From an uncultured Bacteroidales bacterium (GTDB lineage Bacteria; Bacteroidota; Bacteroidia; Bacteroidales; Bacteroidaceae), in assembly GCA_902789725.1 (NCBI GenBank), contig CADAPC010000020.1, positions 1 to 39,560 of the forward strand: 39,560 nt of DNA. The letters run 5' to 3'. Under the pieces are notes generated by a model that worked only from the letters and a program-made list of their open reading frames with translations, made no database searches and was not told the origin of the DNA. The position numbers were made by a program, and so were the translations under genes. Shown here in pieces: positions 33,122 to 39,560 of the stretch. Position 1 is the stretch's first letter. Every line of letters starts with the position of its first letter.

Positions 33122-34200
33122 TGGTATTCCTCCATCAAACGTTGACAAGTTTTCTTTATGTTCTCTACGGCGACATCCGCTTGCATCAATAAAGAGAGGG
33201 GACGTTCGTCACCTTCATTGATTCCGCAAAGGCACTCAAAGCCAAAAGCTTGCAAAATGGCTTTGTCCTTGATTTGTCCAGACATCAAAACAGTCTTCAC
33301 GCCCTGCAGTTTTGCCCTCTTCAACACACCCGAAGCTACTTTTCCGTGCAGGGTTTGAGCATCTGAGCACCCTTCGCCCGTAATGACCCAATCTGCTCCT
33401 TCCAACATAGCATCGAACCTACAAGCATCCAACACCACATCGATGCCAGGCTTTAGTTCTGCTTTCAAATAGGTGAGCAAGGCATAACCCAATCCACCTG
33501 CCGCACCCGTTCCTGGACGGAAAGCATCTAATGGCTCAGCAATGCCCAATTCTTCTGTTGCCAAAGCGAAAGCACGCAGACGGCGGTCAAGTGTCTTCAC
33601 CTGCACAGGGGTTGCTCCTTTCTGAGGAGCAAACACATAGGCAGCACCGTATTGACCATACAAGGGATTGTCCACATCGCAAGCAACTGTCACTCGCACA
33701 CCTTCGGTTTTTCCCTTCAAAGAAAAATCATCCCCATAGCAAAGAACACCGTGCAACACTTCCAGCATTCCCATACCTGCATCGCAGGTGGCAGAACCTC
33801 CAATGCCCAGCACAATATGCGTCACGCCTCGTTGCACCGCATCCATCATCAGCTCGCCCAACCCGTATGTGGTCGCATCCATCACGTTCCGTTTCTCCGC
33901 TGGCACCAACGTCAAACCACATGCACTCGTCATTTCCATATACGCAGTTTTCCCGTCATTGCTAAGAAGATAGGTGGCCACAACTTTCTCCATCAACGGG
34001 CCATGCACTTCCACGCTAACCTCACGCCCTTTGCATAGGCGTGAAAAGCATGCCACAAGCCCTTCACCCCCATCGCTCAGCGGCACACTAACCACTTCGG
34101 CATCAGGACACACCGTCAGAATACCCTCTCGGGCAGCGTTGCACACATATTCCGCCGACAAGCATCCTTTATAGGAATCAAAAGCCAATAGAATTTTCAT
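33118..34200 (-). CDS. glxK: Glycerate kinase (GlxK/GarK family)
   Basis: The 360-residue enzyme phosphorylates D-glycerate; family members of this class usually give 2-phosphoglycerate. The family start MKILLAFDSYKGCLSAEYVCNA is clear, followed by VSVPLSDGGEGLVAC, LGIGGSATCDAGMGML and GTGAAGGLGYAL, which build the glycine-rich substrate site, and DWVITGEGCSDAQTLHGKV near the C-terminus. It is the middle gene of sstT-glxK-HhH gene, with ATGA overlaps at both ends. Next to a serine/threonine importer it may feed serine-derived glycerate into glycolysis, but no serine-to-glycerate enzyme is in the window. Confidence 0.92.
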   Translation of the reverse strand: MKILLAFDSYKGCLSAEYVCNAAREGILTVCPDAEVVSVPLSDGGEGLVACFSRLCKGREVSVEVHGPLMEKVVATYLLSNDGKTAYMEMTSACGLTLVPAEKRNVMDATTYGLGELMMDAVQRGVTHIVLGIGGSATCDAGMGMLEVLHGVLCYGDDFSLKGKTEGVRVTVACDVDNPLYGQYGAAYVFAPQKGATPVQVKTLDRRLRAFALATEELGIAEPLDAFRPGTGAAGGLGYALLTYLKAELKPGIDVVLDACRFDAMLEGADWVITGEGCSDAQTLHGKVASGVLKRAKLQGVKTVLMSGQIKDKAILQAFGFECLCGINEGDERPLSLLMQADVAVENIKKTCQRLMEEYQ

Positions 34201-35414
34201 CGGTTCTTTTTTATCTGTTCATGAAACTCTGCTGTAGCCGTAAAAAGCGCATCGCTGCTGGAGTTGAGTGCTGTCTCAACAGAATCTTGCACCACCCCGA
34301 TGATGAAACCAACGGCTACGGCCTGCATGGACACATCGGGCGAAATGCCAAAAAGAGAACATGCCATAGGAACCAACAACAGAGAACCGCCTGCAACTCC
34401 CGAAGTTCCACAGGCCCCCAAAGTAGCAATAAGACTAAGAAAGAGAGCCGAAAGGAAAGTTACTTCAATGCCTACGGTGTGAGCTACAGCGAGAGAAATC
34501 ACCGTGATGGTGACAGCTGCTCCGCTCATGTTGATGGTGGAACCCAACGGAATGCTGACCGAATAAAAGTTGGGGTCGAGTCCCAAACGGCGGCACAAAT
34601 CCATATTGACAGGTATATTGGCAGCGGAGGAACGAGTGAAGAATGCTTGCAAGCCGCTCTCTCTTATACATTGAAAAACAAGCGGATATGGATTTCGATG
34701 CAGAAAGATGAAAACAATGAGAGGATTGAGAATGAGGGCAGTAAAGAACATGCACCCTACAAGCAAAAGGAGCAACTTCCCATAATCGGTAAAGATTTCA
34801 AGACCACTTTCCGACACAGAAGCAAAGACAAGACCCATGATACCGAAGGGAGCGAACTGGATAACCCATTTGACCACCAAGGAGATAACCTCAGAGAAAT
34901 CATCGACCACTTGGATGGTTCGCTCATTCGCTTTCAAGCGCAATGCCACACCCACAAGGATGGCCCAAAAGAGAATGCCGATGTAGTTGGCTGAGGTGAC
35001 AGAATAAAGAGGATTGCTGACCATGTTGGTGAGTAAATTGGTAAACACTTCATCCAAACCTCCAGGAGCACTATCAACTGTTGCCTCACGAAGCCTCATT
35101 GTGACAGGAAACATAAAACTACCTACCAACGCAACCACGGCGGCCATGAAAGTGGTGAACATATAAAGCGTAATGACTGTACGGAAACGAGAACCTAAGC
35201 CTCCTTTTGCCTTGGCGATGGAAGCTGTAACCAACACTGCCACCAGCACGGGAGCAATGGCTTTCAAAGCACTAACAAACACCTTGCCAAGAATACCCAC
35301 TGCGTAACATTGTGGGCAGAACAGGCCTAACAATGCACCAATAACAAGACCTATAAGAATGCGCAGAACGAGACTCATGCTCGTCCATTTTTTAAGAGGA
35401 TTAAGAACTTTCAT
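34197..35414 (-). CDS. sstT: Sodium/serine-threonine symporter SstT
   Basis: The 405-residue dicarboxylate/amino-acid:cation symporter family protein has about eight helices and two re-entrant hairpins. The serine-rich signature FFTRSSAANIPVNMDLCRRLGLD and the helix-7 motif IPLGSTINMSGAAVTI are those of SstT. It imports serine and threonine with sodium. The start at 35414 gives the normal length. A minus-strand -7 box TAACTTTG (35426-35419) lies only 5 nt before the start codon, so the message would be leaderless or nearly so. It heads sstT-glxK-HhH gene. Confidence 0.93.
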   Translation of the reverse strand: MKVLNPLKKWTSMSLVLRILIGLVIGALLGLFCPQCYAVGILGKVFVSALKAIAPVLVAVLVTASIAKAKGGLGSRFRTVITLYMFTTFMAAVVALVGSFMFPVTMRLREATVDSAPGGLDEVFTNLLTNMVSNPLYSVTSANYIGILFWAILVGVALRLKANERTIQVVDDFSEVISLVVKWVIQFAPFGIMGLVFASVSESGLEIFTDYGKLLLLLVGCMFFTALILNPLIVFIFLHRNPYPLVFQCIRESGLQAFFTRSSAANIPVNMDLCRRLGLDPNFYSVSIPLGSTINMSGAAVTITVISLAVAHTVGIEVTFLSALFLSLIATLGACGTSGVAGGSLLLVPMACSLFGISPDVSMQAVAVGFIIGVVQDSVETALNSSSDALFTATAEFHEQIKKNR

Positions 35415-35418
35415 GCCA

Positions 35419-35426
35419 CAAAGTTA
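35419..35426 (-). promoter_or_regulatory. Candidate -7 box of sstT, adjacent to the start codon
   Basis: TAACTTTG on the minus strand, 4-5 nt before the ATG. No TTTG is found at -33. If used, transcription would begin at or very near the A of the start codon. Confidence 0.45.
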
Positions 35427-35543
35427 ACGATTTTAAGGGGAAATATAGAGTTTGAAAGTAAAAAAACTTAGTTATTTGCCACAGAAAGAGCAAGTCCCCC
35501 CGAATTTCCACCTTGGAGTTTTCGCTTTTCGCCGAAAATTGAC

Positions 35544-35551
35544 TATTTTTG
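35544..35551 (+). promoter_or_regulatory. Candidate -7 box of the UDG-family gene
   Basis: TATTTTTG matches TAnnTTTG and lies 17 nt before the ATG at 35569. It supports that start over the longer frame from 35452, which would lie upstream of the promoter. Confidence 0.5.
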
Positions 35552-35568
35552 CAAAAACAAACGGAATT

Positions 35569-36192
35569 ATGAACTTCCTAAATTTCGACAACATTGCCCG
35601 CAGTGCTAACGGCATAGAGTATCACCCACTCATCCCATTCCTTCCCCCTAATGCACGCGTGCTTTTCCTCGGTAGTTTTCCACCCCAACGCAAGCGGTGG
35701 TGCATCGATTTCTATTATCCCAACTTCATCAATGACCATTGGAGAATAGAAGGAGAAATCTTCTTCGGCAACAAGAATCATTTCGTGGATAGCGAAAGGA
35801 AATGCTTCAAGTTGGAGAAGATTGTAGCACATTGTCAAGAGAGGGGCATTGCGTTCTTCGACACCTCTACCGCTATCCGACGGTTGAAGGACAATGCTTC
35901 AGACAAGTTCCTTGAAGTAATCCTACCCACCAACATTCCGACGTTGCTCAGCCAGTTACCCCAATGCCGTGCCATCGTCACTACGGGCGAAAAAGCAACT
36001 GACACCATTTGCCAGTCGCTACACATTCCAGAGGTGCCCAAAGTGAATCATAGCGTTCCTATACCAAACACTTACAACCAAGCAGGACAACAACTCGTGC
36101 TCTACCGGCTTCCGTCTTCATCACGTGCTTACCCACTTGCCTTCGAAAAGAAAGTGGACGCATACAAAAAGATGTTTGAGCTGATGCTATAA
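35569..36192 (+). CDS. Uracil-DNA glycosylase-family protein
   Basis: The 207-residue protein resembles the UDG-superfamily proteins common in Bacteroidetes. The active-site-like motif 1 is VLFLGSFPPQRKRWCIDFYYPNFINDHW, with GSFPP replacing the GQDPY of classical UDG and FYYPN.. NDHW typical of the Mug-like branch. IVTTGEKATDTI corresponds to the central strand and helix. The late strand VYRLPSSS.AYPLAF (seen as LVLYRLPSSSRAYP) matches the HPS-type motif 2 position. It would remove uracil or mismatched bases from DNA, but catalytic activity cannot be confirmed. The open frame extends 39 codons upstream; the promoter position argues for 35569. Confidence 0.8.
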   Translation: MNFLNFDNIARSANGIEYHPLIPFLPPNARVLFLGSFPPQRKRWCIDFYYPNFINDHWRIEGEIFFGNKNHFVDSERKCFKLEKIVAHCQERGIAFFDTSTAIRRLKDNASDKFLEVILPTNIPTLLSQLPQCRAIVTTGEKATDTICQSLHIPEVPKVNHSVPIPNTYNQAGQQLVLYRLPSSSRAYPLAFEKKVDAYKKMFELML

Positions 36193-36208
36193 AAAAGGCG
36201 CACGTCTT

Positions 36209-36234
36209 TGTAACAAACCGTTTAAAAGTCTCGT
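36209..36234 (+). promoter_or_regulatory. ECF-type promoter candidate of the sigma-factor operon
   Basis: TGTAAC (36209-36214), 17 nt, then CGT (36232-36234) resembles the AAC / CGT signature of ECF-sigma promoters. No TAnnTTTG box is found between 36193 and 36292. Two palindromes overlap it: TTTGTAACAAA (36207-36217) and TTTGTACAAA (36234-36243). The simplest reading is that the sigma factor encoded in this operon drives its own transcription. Confidence 0.5.
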
Positions 36235-36292
36235 TTGTACAAATAGAGAGACTCATAAAACTACAACATTCATCACTTAAACAACAATAAAC

Positions 36293-37099
36293 ATGAAACG
36301 GACATTATTAGTATCAGCAATGATCATCTGCGTGAGTTGTGCTTTCGGACAGACAGTGAATCAACTGATTGAAAAGTACAAGGGAATGGCGGGGGCGCTA
36401 TATCAGGAAATTCCGAAAGATTCTCTGCTCATGAACATACAAACAGACGAAGAGTTTATTTCACAAGGATTGAATAAAAAGGAAATCGCCTTCATCAAGA
36501 AAAACCTTAAACAGGTGGAGCAAGTTACATTGGAATTAGATTCCACTCAGCGAAAGGAACTGGACAAAGACATCAAAGCACTGAAAGGTTATGCATTACT
36601 TTTTGTGGTCAATGACAACAATACTCCCGAAGATGGAGGCAATATCGTGAAGCAAATGTGGAATAATGTCATGAACCCCAAGAGCCAACTATCGGTGTAT
36701 GGAAAGACAAAGAAAAATATGGTTGACGATGTGTTGTTGTGTTGGGACATTTGGAACAAGGTGGTGCTGGGACATGTTGACTGTAAAATAAAGAAGGAGA
36801 CTTTGGCTAAAGCTTTCACTGAATCCGATAGCTTGATTAGCTTTGAACAGGAAAACAATGCGGTAGATATGAAGGATGTTTTAGAGGATGTTAACAAAGG
36901 GAATGTCCTCATCGTCATCGAAGGAAAAGAGTATCCTGATTTACAATCTGAAAAAGAAGGGACTGAGTACATGAAAGCCAACGGCATCAGATGGAACACA
37001 GAATCATGGATTGTGGGAGAAGCAGTAAAGGAAAAATATCCCAACACTGACAAGAAAGTGGTGATTGAGTTTGCGGAGAAGGCGAAGGAACAGAAATAG
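36293..37099 (+). CDS. Exported protein, DUF4252-like, first gene of the sigma operon
   Basis: The 268-residue protein has a signal peptide (KRTLLVSAMIICVSCAFG, cut about residue 20; CVSC could also be a lipobox). The mature part is polar and mixed alpha/beta, with no membrane helix. It resembles DUF4252 proteins in the opening VNQLIEKYKGMAGALYQEIPKDSLLMNIQ and in a beta strand GYALLFVVNDNN, and it may be a double-length relative of the 156-residue protein at the end of the operon. The stop lies 3 nt before the sigma-factor start. Function is unknown; position suggests an envelope protein made when the sigma factor is active. Confidence 0.7.
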   Translation: MKRTLLVSAMIICVSCAFGQTVNQLIEKYKGMAGALYQEIPKDSLLMNIQTDEEFISQGLNKKEIAFIKKNLKQVEQVTLELDSTQRKELDKDIKALKGYALLFVVNDNNTPEDGGNIVKQMWNNVMNPKSQLSVYGKTKKNMVDDVLLCWDIWNKVVLGHVDCKIKKETLAKAFTESDSLISFEQENNAVDMKDVLEDVNKGNVLIVIEGKEYPDLQSEKEGTEYMKANGIRWNTESWIVGEAVKEKYPNTDKKVVIEFAEKAKEQK

Positions 37100-37102
37100 C
37101 AA

Positions 37103-37615
37103 ATGGACGCACGAGAGTTTAAGCAACGGTTCTTGCCTCACCATCAACTACTTTATCGAGTAGCGTATCGTCTGACGGGAAATGCACAAGATGCCGAAGA
37201 CCTGCTTCAAGACACATACTTGAAGCTGTGGCAAAAACGTGATGCCCTGAAGGATGAGGCAACAAATGAAGCGTACCTCGTGACCATGATGAAAAACCTC
37301 TATCGCGATCAATGCCGGCTGGGGCGCATTGACACATCAGCCAATCTCAGCGAAAACATCGAACCACCGGATGAAATGACGCCATCCAGACAAATGGAAG
37401 CAAGCGACGCACTACAACAAATGACAACACTACTGGATGGATTGCCAGAAAGGGATGGAACGGTGTTAAAGATGCACCTCTTAGAAGAACGTTCCTACAA
37501 AGAGATAGAACAAGACACAGGTCTCACTCAAGGCTACATCCGCATCATCATCATGAGAACAAAACAGAAACTCAAGCAACAATGGATAAAATTGACAAAG
37601 ACATGGACGAACTGA
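37103..37615 (+). CDS. ECF (sigma-70 family) RNA polymerase sigma factor
   Basis: The 170-residue protein has region 2 (LLYRVAYRLTGNAQDAEDLLQDTYLKLWQ, about 17-45; MMKNLYRDQCR) and region 4 (LPERDGTVLKMHLLEERSYKEIEQDTGLTQGYIRIIIMRTKQKLKQQW, about 114-162), without regions 1 and 3. It directs transcription of a small regulon. It follows the DUF4252-like gene by 3 nt and overlaps the membrane protein gene downstream by 13-34 nt, the usual sigma/anti-sigma arrangement. Confidence 0.93.
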   Translation: MDAREFKQRFLPHHQLLYRVAYRLTGNAQDAEDLLQDTYLKLWQKRDALKDEATNEAYLVTMMKNLYRDQCRLGRIDTSANLSENIEPPDEMTPSRQMEASDALQQMTTLLDGLPERDGTVLKMHLLEERSYKEIEQDTGLTQGYIRIIIMRTKQKLKQQWIKLTKTWTN

Positions 37616-37992
37616 ATTTGAAAGACTTAGAGCGCATCCCCATCCCAGAAGGATTGGAGAAAAGACTCTCTGAAAAGATTGATGAATGGGAGCAAGCGGA
37701 AAAGAAGCCTCATTTCTTCTCATTCAACAAGCCATTACGCCATGTTTCTGTAGCCGCCTCTATCGCACTCGTTTTAGGATTGGGTTACATCCTCCTTCAG
37801 CAAAAAGTGTCCATCAACCTTGCAGAACAAGACACTTATCGAGATCCTGCAATCGCCAAACGCGAAGCAGAACGAGCACTAAACCTCTTGGCATCTAATC
37901 TTAACAGAGGAATGGAACAAATGAAGAAAGCGAAAGACATCAGCGACAAAACCGAACATACTTTGAATAAGCAATTAAAATCATGGAAATAG
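37582..37992 (+). CDS. Single-helix membrane protein, candidate anti-sigma factor
   Basis: The 136-residue protein has a charged cytoplasmic N-terminus (about 1-50), one membrane helix (about 54-72, SVAASIALVLGLGYILL) and a Lys/Glu-rich periplasmic tail. This topology and its overlap with the sigma gene fit a short anti-sigma factor, although no named anti-sigma domain is visible. The start at 37582 overlaps the sigma gene by 34 nt; the in-frame ATG at 37603 (MDELNLKDLERIP) would reduce this to 13 nt and is equally possible. Confidence 0.72.
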   Translation: MDKIDKDMDELNLKDLERIPIPEGLEKRLSEKIDEWEQAEKKPHFFSFNKPLRHVSVAASIALVLGLGYILLQQKVSINLAEQDTYRDPAIAKREAERALNLLASNLNRGMEQMKKAKDISDKTEHTLNKQLKSWK

Positions 37993-37993
37993 T

Positions 37994-38464
37994 ATGAGAC
38001 GAACAATCATAACACTTTTATGCTGTGTGTGTTGCACCATGACATGCATGACCGCCCAAGCGCAAGTGAAAGCGTTTGAGAAATATTCCGATGCAAAGAA
38101 TGTCACCTACGTATATATATCCCAATTCATGCTCAAGTTAGCAGGATTGAAGGCTACACCTTCTCTGCCTGGAGTGAACACAACAAATCTGATGAGCAAA
38201 CTCGACTGCATCCAAATTATTTCGTCAGAAGAAAAGAATGCAGCCTTGAAACTAAAAGCAGACACCCAAGGTATCGTGCAAAAGGAAAAGTACGGCTTGC
38301 TATTACAAGTTAGCGAAGAGGATGAAAAAGTCGATATCTACTATAGTATTGACAAAAAACATGGGGTGGTAATCATGTTAACACAGGAAAACAACGAGGT
38401 AACAGTCATCATCTTCTCTGGCAAATTCACACTCGAAGATGTAATAAAAATGGTAAACAAATAG
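37994..38464 (+). CDS. Exported DUF4252 protein
   Basis: The 156-residue protein has a Cys-rich signal peptide (LLCCVCCTMTCMTAQAQ) and a mature DUF4252 domain: FEKYSDAKNVTYVYISQFMLKL, LDCIQIISSEEKNAALKLKAD, and the C-terminal strand pair YYSIDKKHGVVIMLTQENNEVTVIIFSGKFTLEDV. This family is found in Bacteroidetes next to ECF sigma factors and has no known activity. It starts 1 nt after the anti-sigma candidate, the last gene of the sigma operon. Confidence 0.85.
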   Translation: MRRTIITLLCCVCCTMTCMTAQAQVKAFEKYSDAKNVTYVYISQFMLKLAGLKATPSLPGVNTTNLMSKLDCIQIISSEEKNAALKLKADTQGIVQKEKYGLLLQVSEEDEKVDIYYSIDKKHGVVIMLTQENNEVTVIIFSGKFTLEDVIKMVNK

Positions 38465-38534
38465 CACTGTCATCCTCTTCCAGACTACCCTGAACAAAAA
38501 CCTACAGCAACCCCAAAAACAATAAGCCTTCAGT

Positions 38535-39455
38535 ATGGCCTTCCAAGCAACGATATACACCTATGGTAACATTGGCATTGACGCAAACGAACTCATCCAA
38601 CTGTTAAATCCTCACAATATCAATTGTGTGGTGGATTGCCGCCCATTGACCAATACACGTATAGCACGAAACACACCAAAAGATGAACTAAAACTCGTCC
38701 TTTCCCAACACCATATAGCATATATACCATTCTTCCAACACTTTGGGCATTTCCCTCCCAGCACAAGAAGTGTAAAAGGAACCATACTATACAAACGAGC
38801 GATAAGTACACCTGAATTTATCCAAGGCATCGAACGCATAAAGAATGGCATACAAAAAGGTTTCTCCATCTGTATAATTGATGGTGAAACAAATATTTAT
38901 CAAAGCACACGATACACAATCATTGCCAAACGATTGAAAGAAGATTACAATATTACTCACTTATTCGCAAACGGCCACTACTATACACACGAACAAGTAG
39001 AACTGCTAAAAAAGGAAGAGAAGATCAAACGGCAACAAAAAAATAAAGCCAAACAAGCAATCGGTAAATCTGGAGAGGAATTAGCTGCACTCTATCTCAC
39101 ACAAAATGGCTACCAAATTCTGGACAAAAATTGGAACCTCTACAAAGGATGCGAGATAGACATCATAGCATTAAAAGATAATAAACTACATTTCATTGAG
39201 GTAAAAAAACGAACTACCGACATATATGGTGCACCTGAAGCTGCCATAAACTACAAGAAAATGAAACATATCGGCAAAGCGATACAAGCCTATCGCTACC
39301 AAAGGTCCCTTTTCAACATTGACTACCAAATAGACAGCATAGCCATAATCTACCATAGCGAACAGGACTACCAACTCAAGCACTTCCTTGGCATACGTTG
39401 GGGAAACGGAGCGTGCGATGCCACCATTGTCTTCAATCAGTTACCCCTAAATTGA
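38535..39455 (+). CDS. DUF488-like / YraN (UPF0102) fusion protein
   Basis: The 306-residue protein joins two domains. Residues 1-155 resemble DUF488 (TIYTYGNIGIDANELIQLLNPHNINCVVDCRP, later FSICIIDGETNIYQSTRYTIIAKRL in place of the usual MCAE..P..CHR). After a Lys/Glu linker (about 157-173) the YraN-type nuclease-fold domain runs from about 175: IGKSGEELAALYLTQNGY, then the putative catalytic GCEIDIIA and FIEVKKR, and QAYRYQR. YraN is a predicted endonuclease-like family usually encoded as a stand-alone protein of 110-130 residues. The DUF488 cysteine-containing motif is changed, so that half may be inactive or have another role. It converges on the rRNA operon terminator. Confidence 0.82.
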   Translation: MAFQATIYTYGNIGIDANELIQLLNPHNINCVVDCRPLTNTRIARNTPKDELKLVLSQHHIAYIPFFQHFGHFPPSTRSVKGTILYKRAISTPEFIQGIERIKNGIQKGFSICIIDGETNIYQSTRYTIIAKRLKEDYNITHLFANGHYYTHEQVELLKKEEKIKRQQKNKAKQAIGKSGEELAALYLTQNGYQILDKNWNLYKGCEIDIIALKDNKLHFIEVKKRTTDIYGAPEAAINYKKMKHIGKAIQAYRYQRSLFNIDYQIDSIAIIYHSEQDYQLKHFLGIRWGNGACDATIVFNQLPLN

Positions 39456-39468
39456 TAATTACACACAC

Positions 39469-39510
39469 AAAAAGAGGACACTCACCGGATTTCTCCGGAA
39501 AGCGTCCTCC
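39469..39510 (-). terminator. rRNA operon terminator
   Basis: On the minus strand, GAGGAC (39509-39504) pairs with GTCCTC (39479-39474), enclosing an inner hairpin CCGGA-GAAA-TCCGG, and is followed by TTTTT. It directly follows the 5S rRNA 3' end. It may also stop plus-strand transcription from the fusion gene. Confidence 0.88.
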
Positions 39511-39513
39511 TCA

Positions 39514-39560
39514 AGAAGGCGGCGACCTACTCTCCCGCATTGCGGTGCAGTACCATCGGC
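39514..39560 (-). rRNA. rrf: 5S ribosomal RNA, 3' end (partial)
   Basis: The minus strand reads GCCGATGGTACTGC, then GGGAGAGTAGGTCGCCGCC and TTCTT, the conserved 3' part of bacterial 5S rRNA. Only about 47 nt are inside the window; the rest, and presumably 23S and 16S genes, lie beyond the right edge. Confidence 0.93.

Noticed and set aside
35452..35568. 39-residue N-terminal extension of the UDG-family protein
   Set aside because: A -7 box lies inside it at 35544-35551 and the family-like sequence begins at the ATG at 35569.

Overview
The window is chromosomal DNA of a member of the Bacteroidales, most likely Prevotellaceae. This rests on the gene families (PorQ, DUF1573, DUF4252, a DUF349-repeat protein, an M56/TonB fusion, an SO_0444-type metal permease) and on the recurrent promoter pattern TTTG-N19..21-TAnnTTTG, the primary-sigma consensus known for Bacteroides. 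Shine-Dalgarno sequences are not prominent and leaders are often short and A-rich. I cannot name a species from sequence alone.

Layout. 324-4062 (minus): mlaE-mlaF-topB, chained by ATGA overlaps. 4202-10346 (plus): lptB-rsfS-ftsH-cdsA-DUF349 gene, an envelope/ribosome/quality-control operon ending in a strong terminator. 10542-17762 (plus): DUF1573 gene, meaB, porQ, cmk, ispH, then a three-gene amino-sugar cassette (FdtA-like isomerase, FemAB/GNAT-like acyltransferase, DegT aminotransferase). 17757-18966: pfkA with its own textbook promoter, a degraded aquaporin fragment, and a bidirectional terminator. 18975-23024 (minus): recJ-recQ-TPR gene. 23025-23682: a gene-free stretch holding a probable free-standing small RNA and a striking repeat hairpin. 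23683-25089 (minus): metal permease with a Cys/His-rich linker and HMA domain. 25262-27355 (plus): helix-hairpin-helix/outer-membrane-barrel gene cut by an in-frame TGA. 27406-27939 (minus): unknown gene. 28292-29284 (plus): trpS, followed by a second 21-bp repeat array. 29544-32047 (plus): BlaI-type repressor and M56 sensor peptidase/TonB fusion. 32177-35414 (minus): sstT, glycerate kinase and a helix-hairpin-helix protein. 35569-36192 (plus): UDG-family protein. 36293-38464 (plus): ECF sigma factor with a membrane anti-sigma candidate and two secreted proteins. 38535-39455 (plus): DUF488-YraN fusion. 39469-39560 (minus): terminator and 3' end of a 5S rRNA, so an rRNA operon lies beyond the right edge.

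Most genes are housekeeping. The items most worth a second look lie between genes or in gene architecture: two repeat arrays with the same design (one inverted copy followed by three direct copies at exactly 21-bp spacing), a promoter plus terminator unit about 65 nt long with no ORF, an aquaporin relic fused in frame behind the pfkA stop codon, the nonsense codon in the barrel gene, the BlaI-type operator, the ECF sigma locus with its own ECF-like promoter, and the DUF488-YraN fusion.
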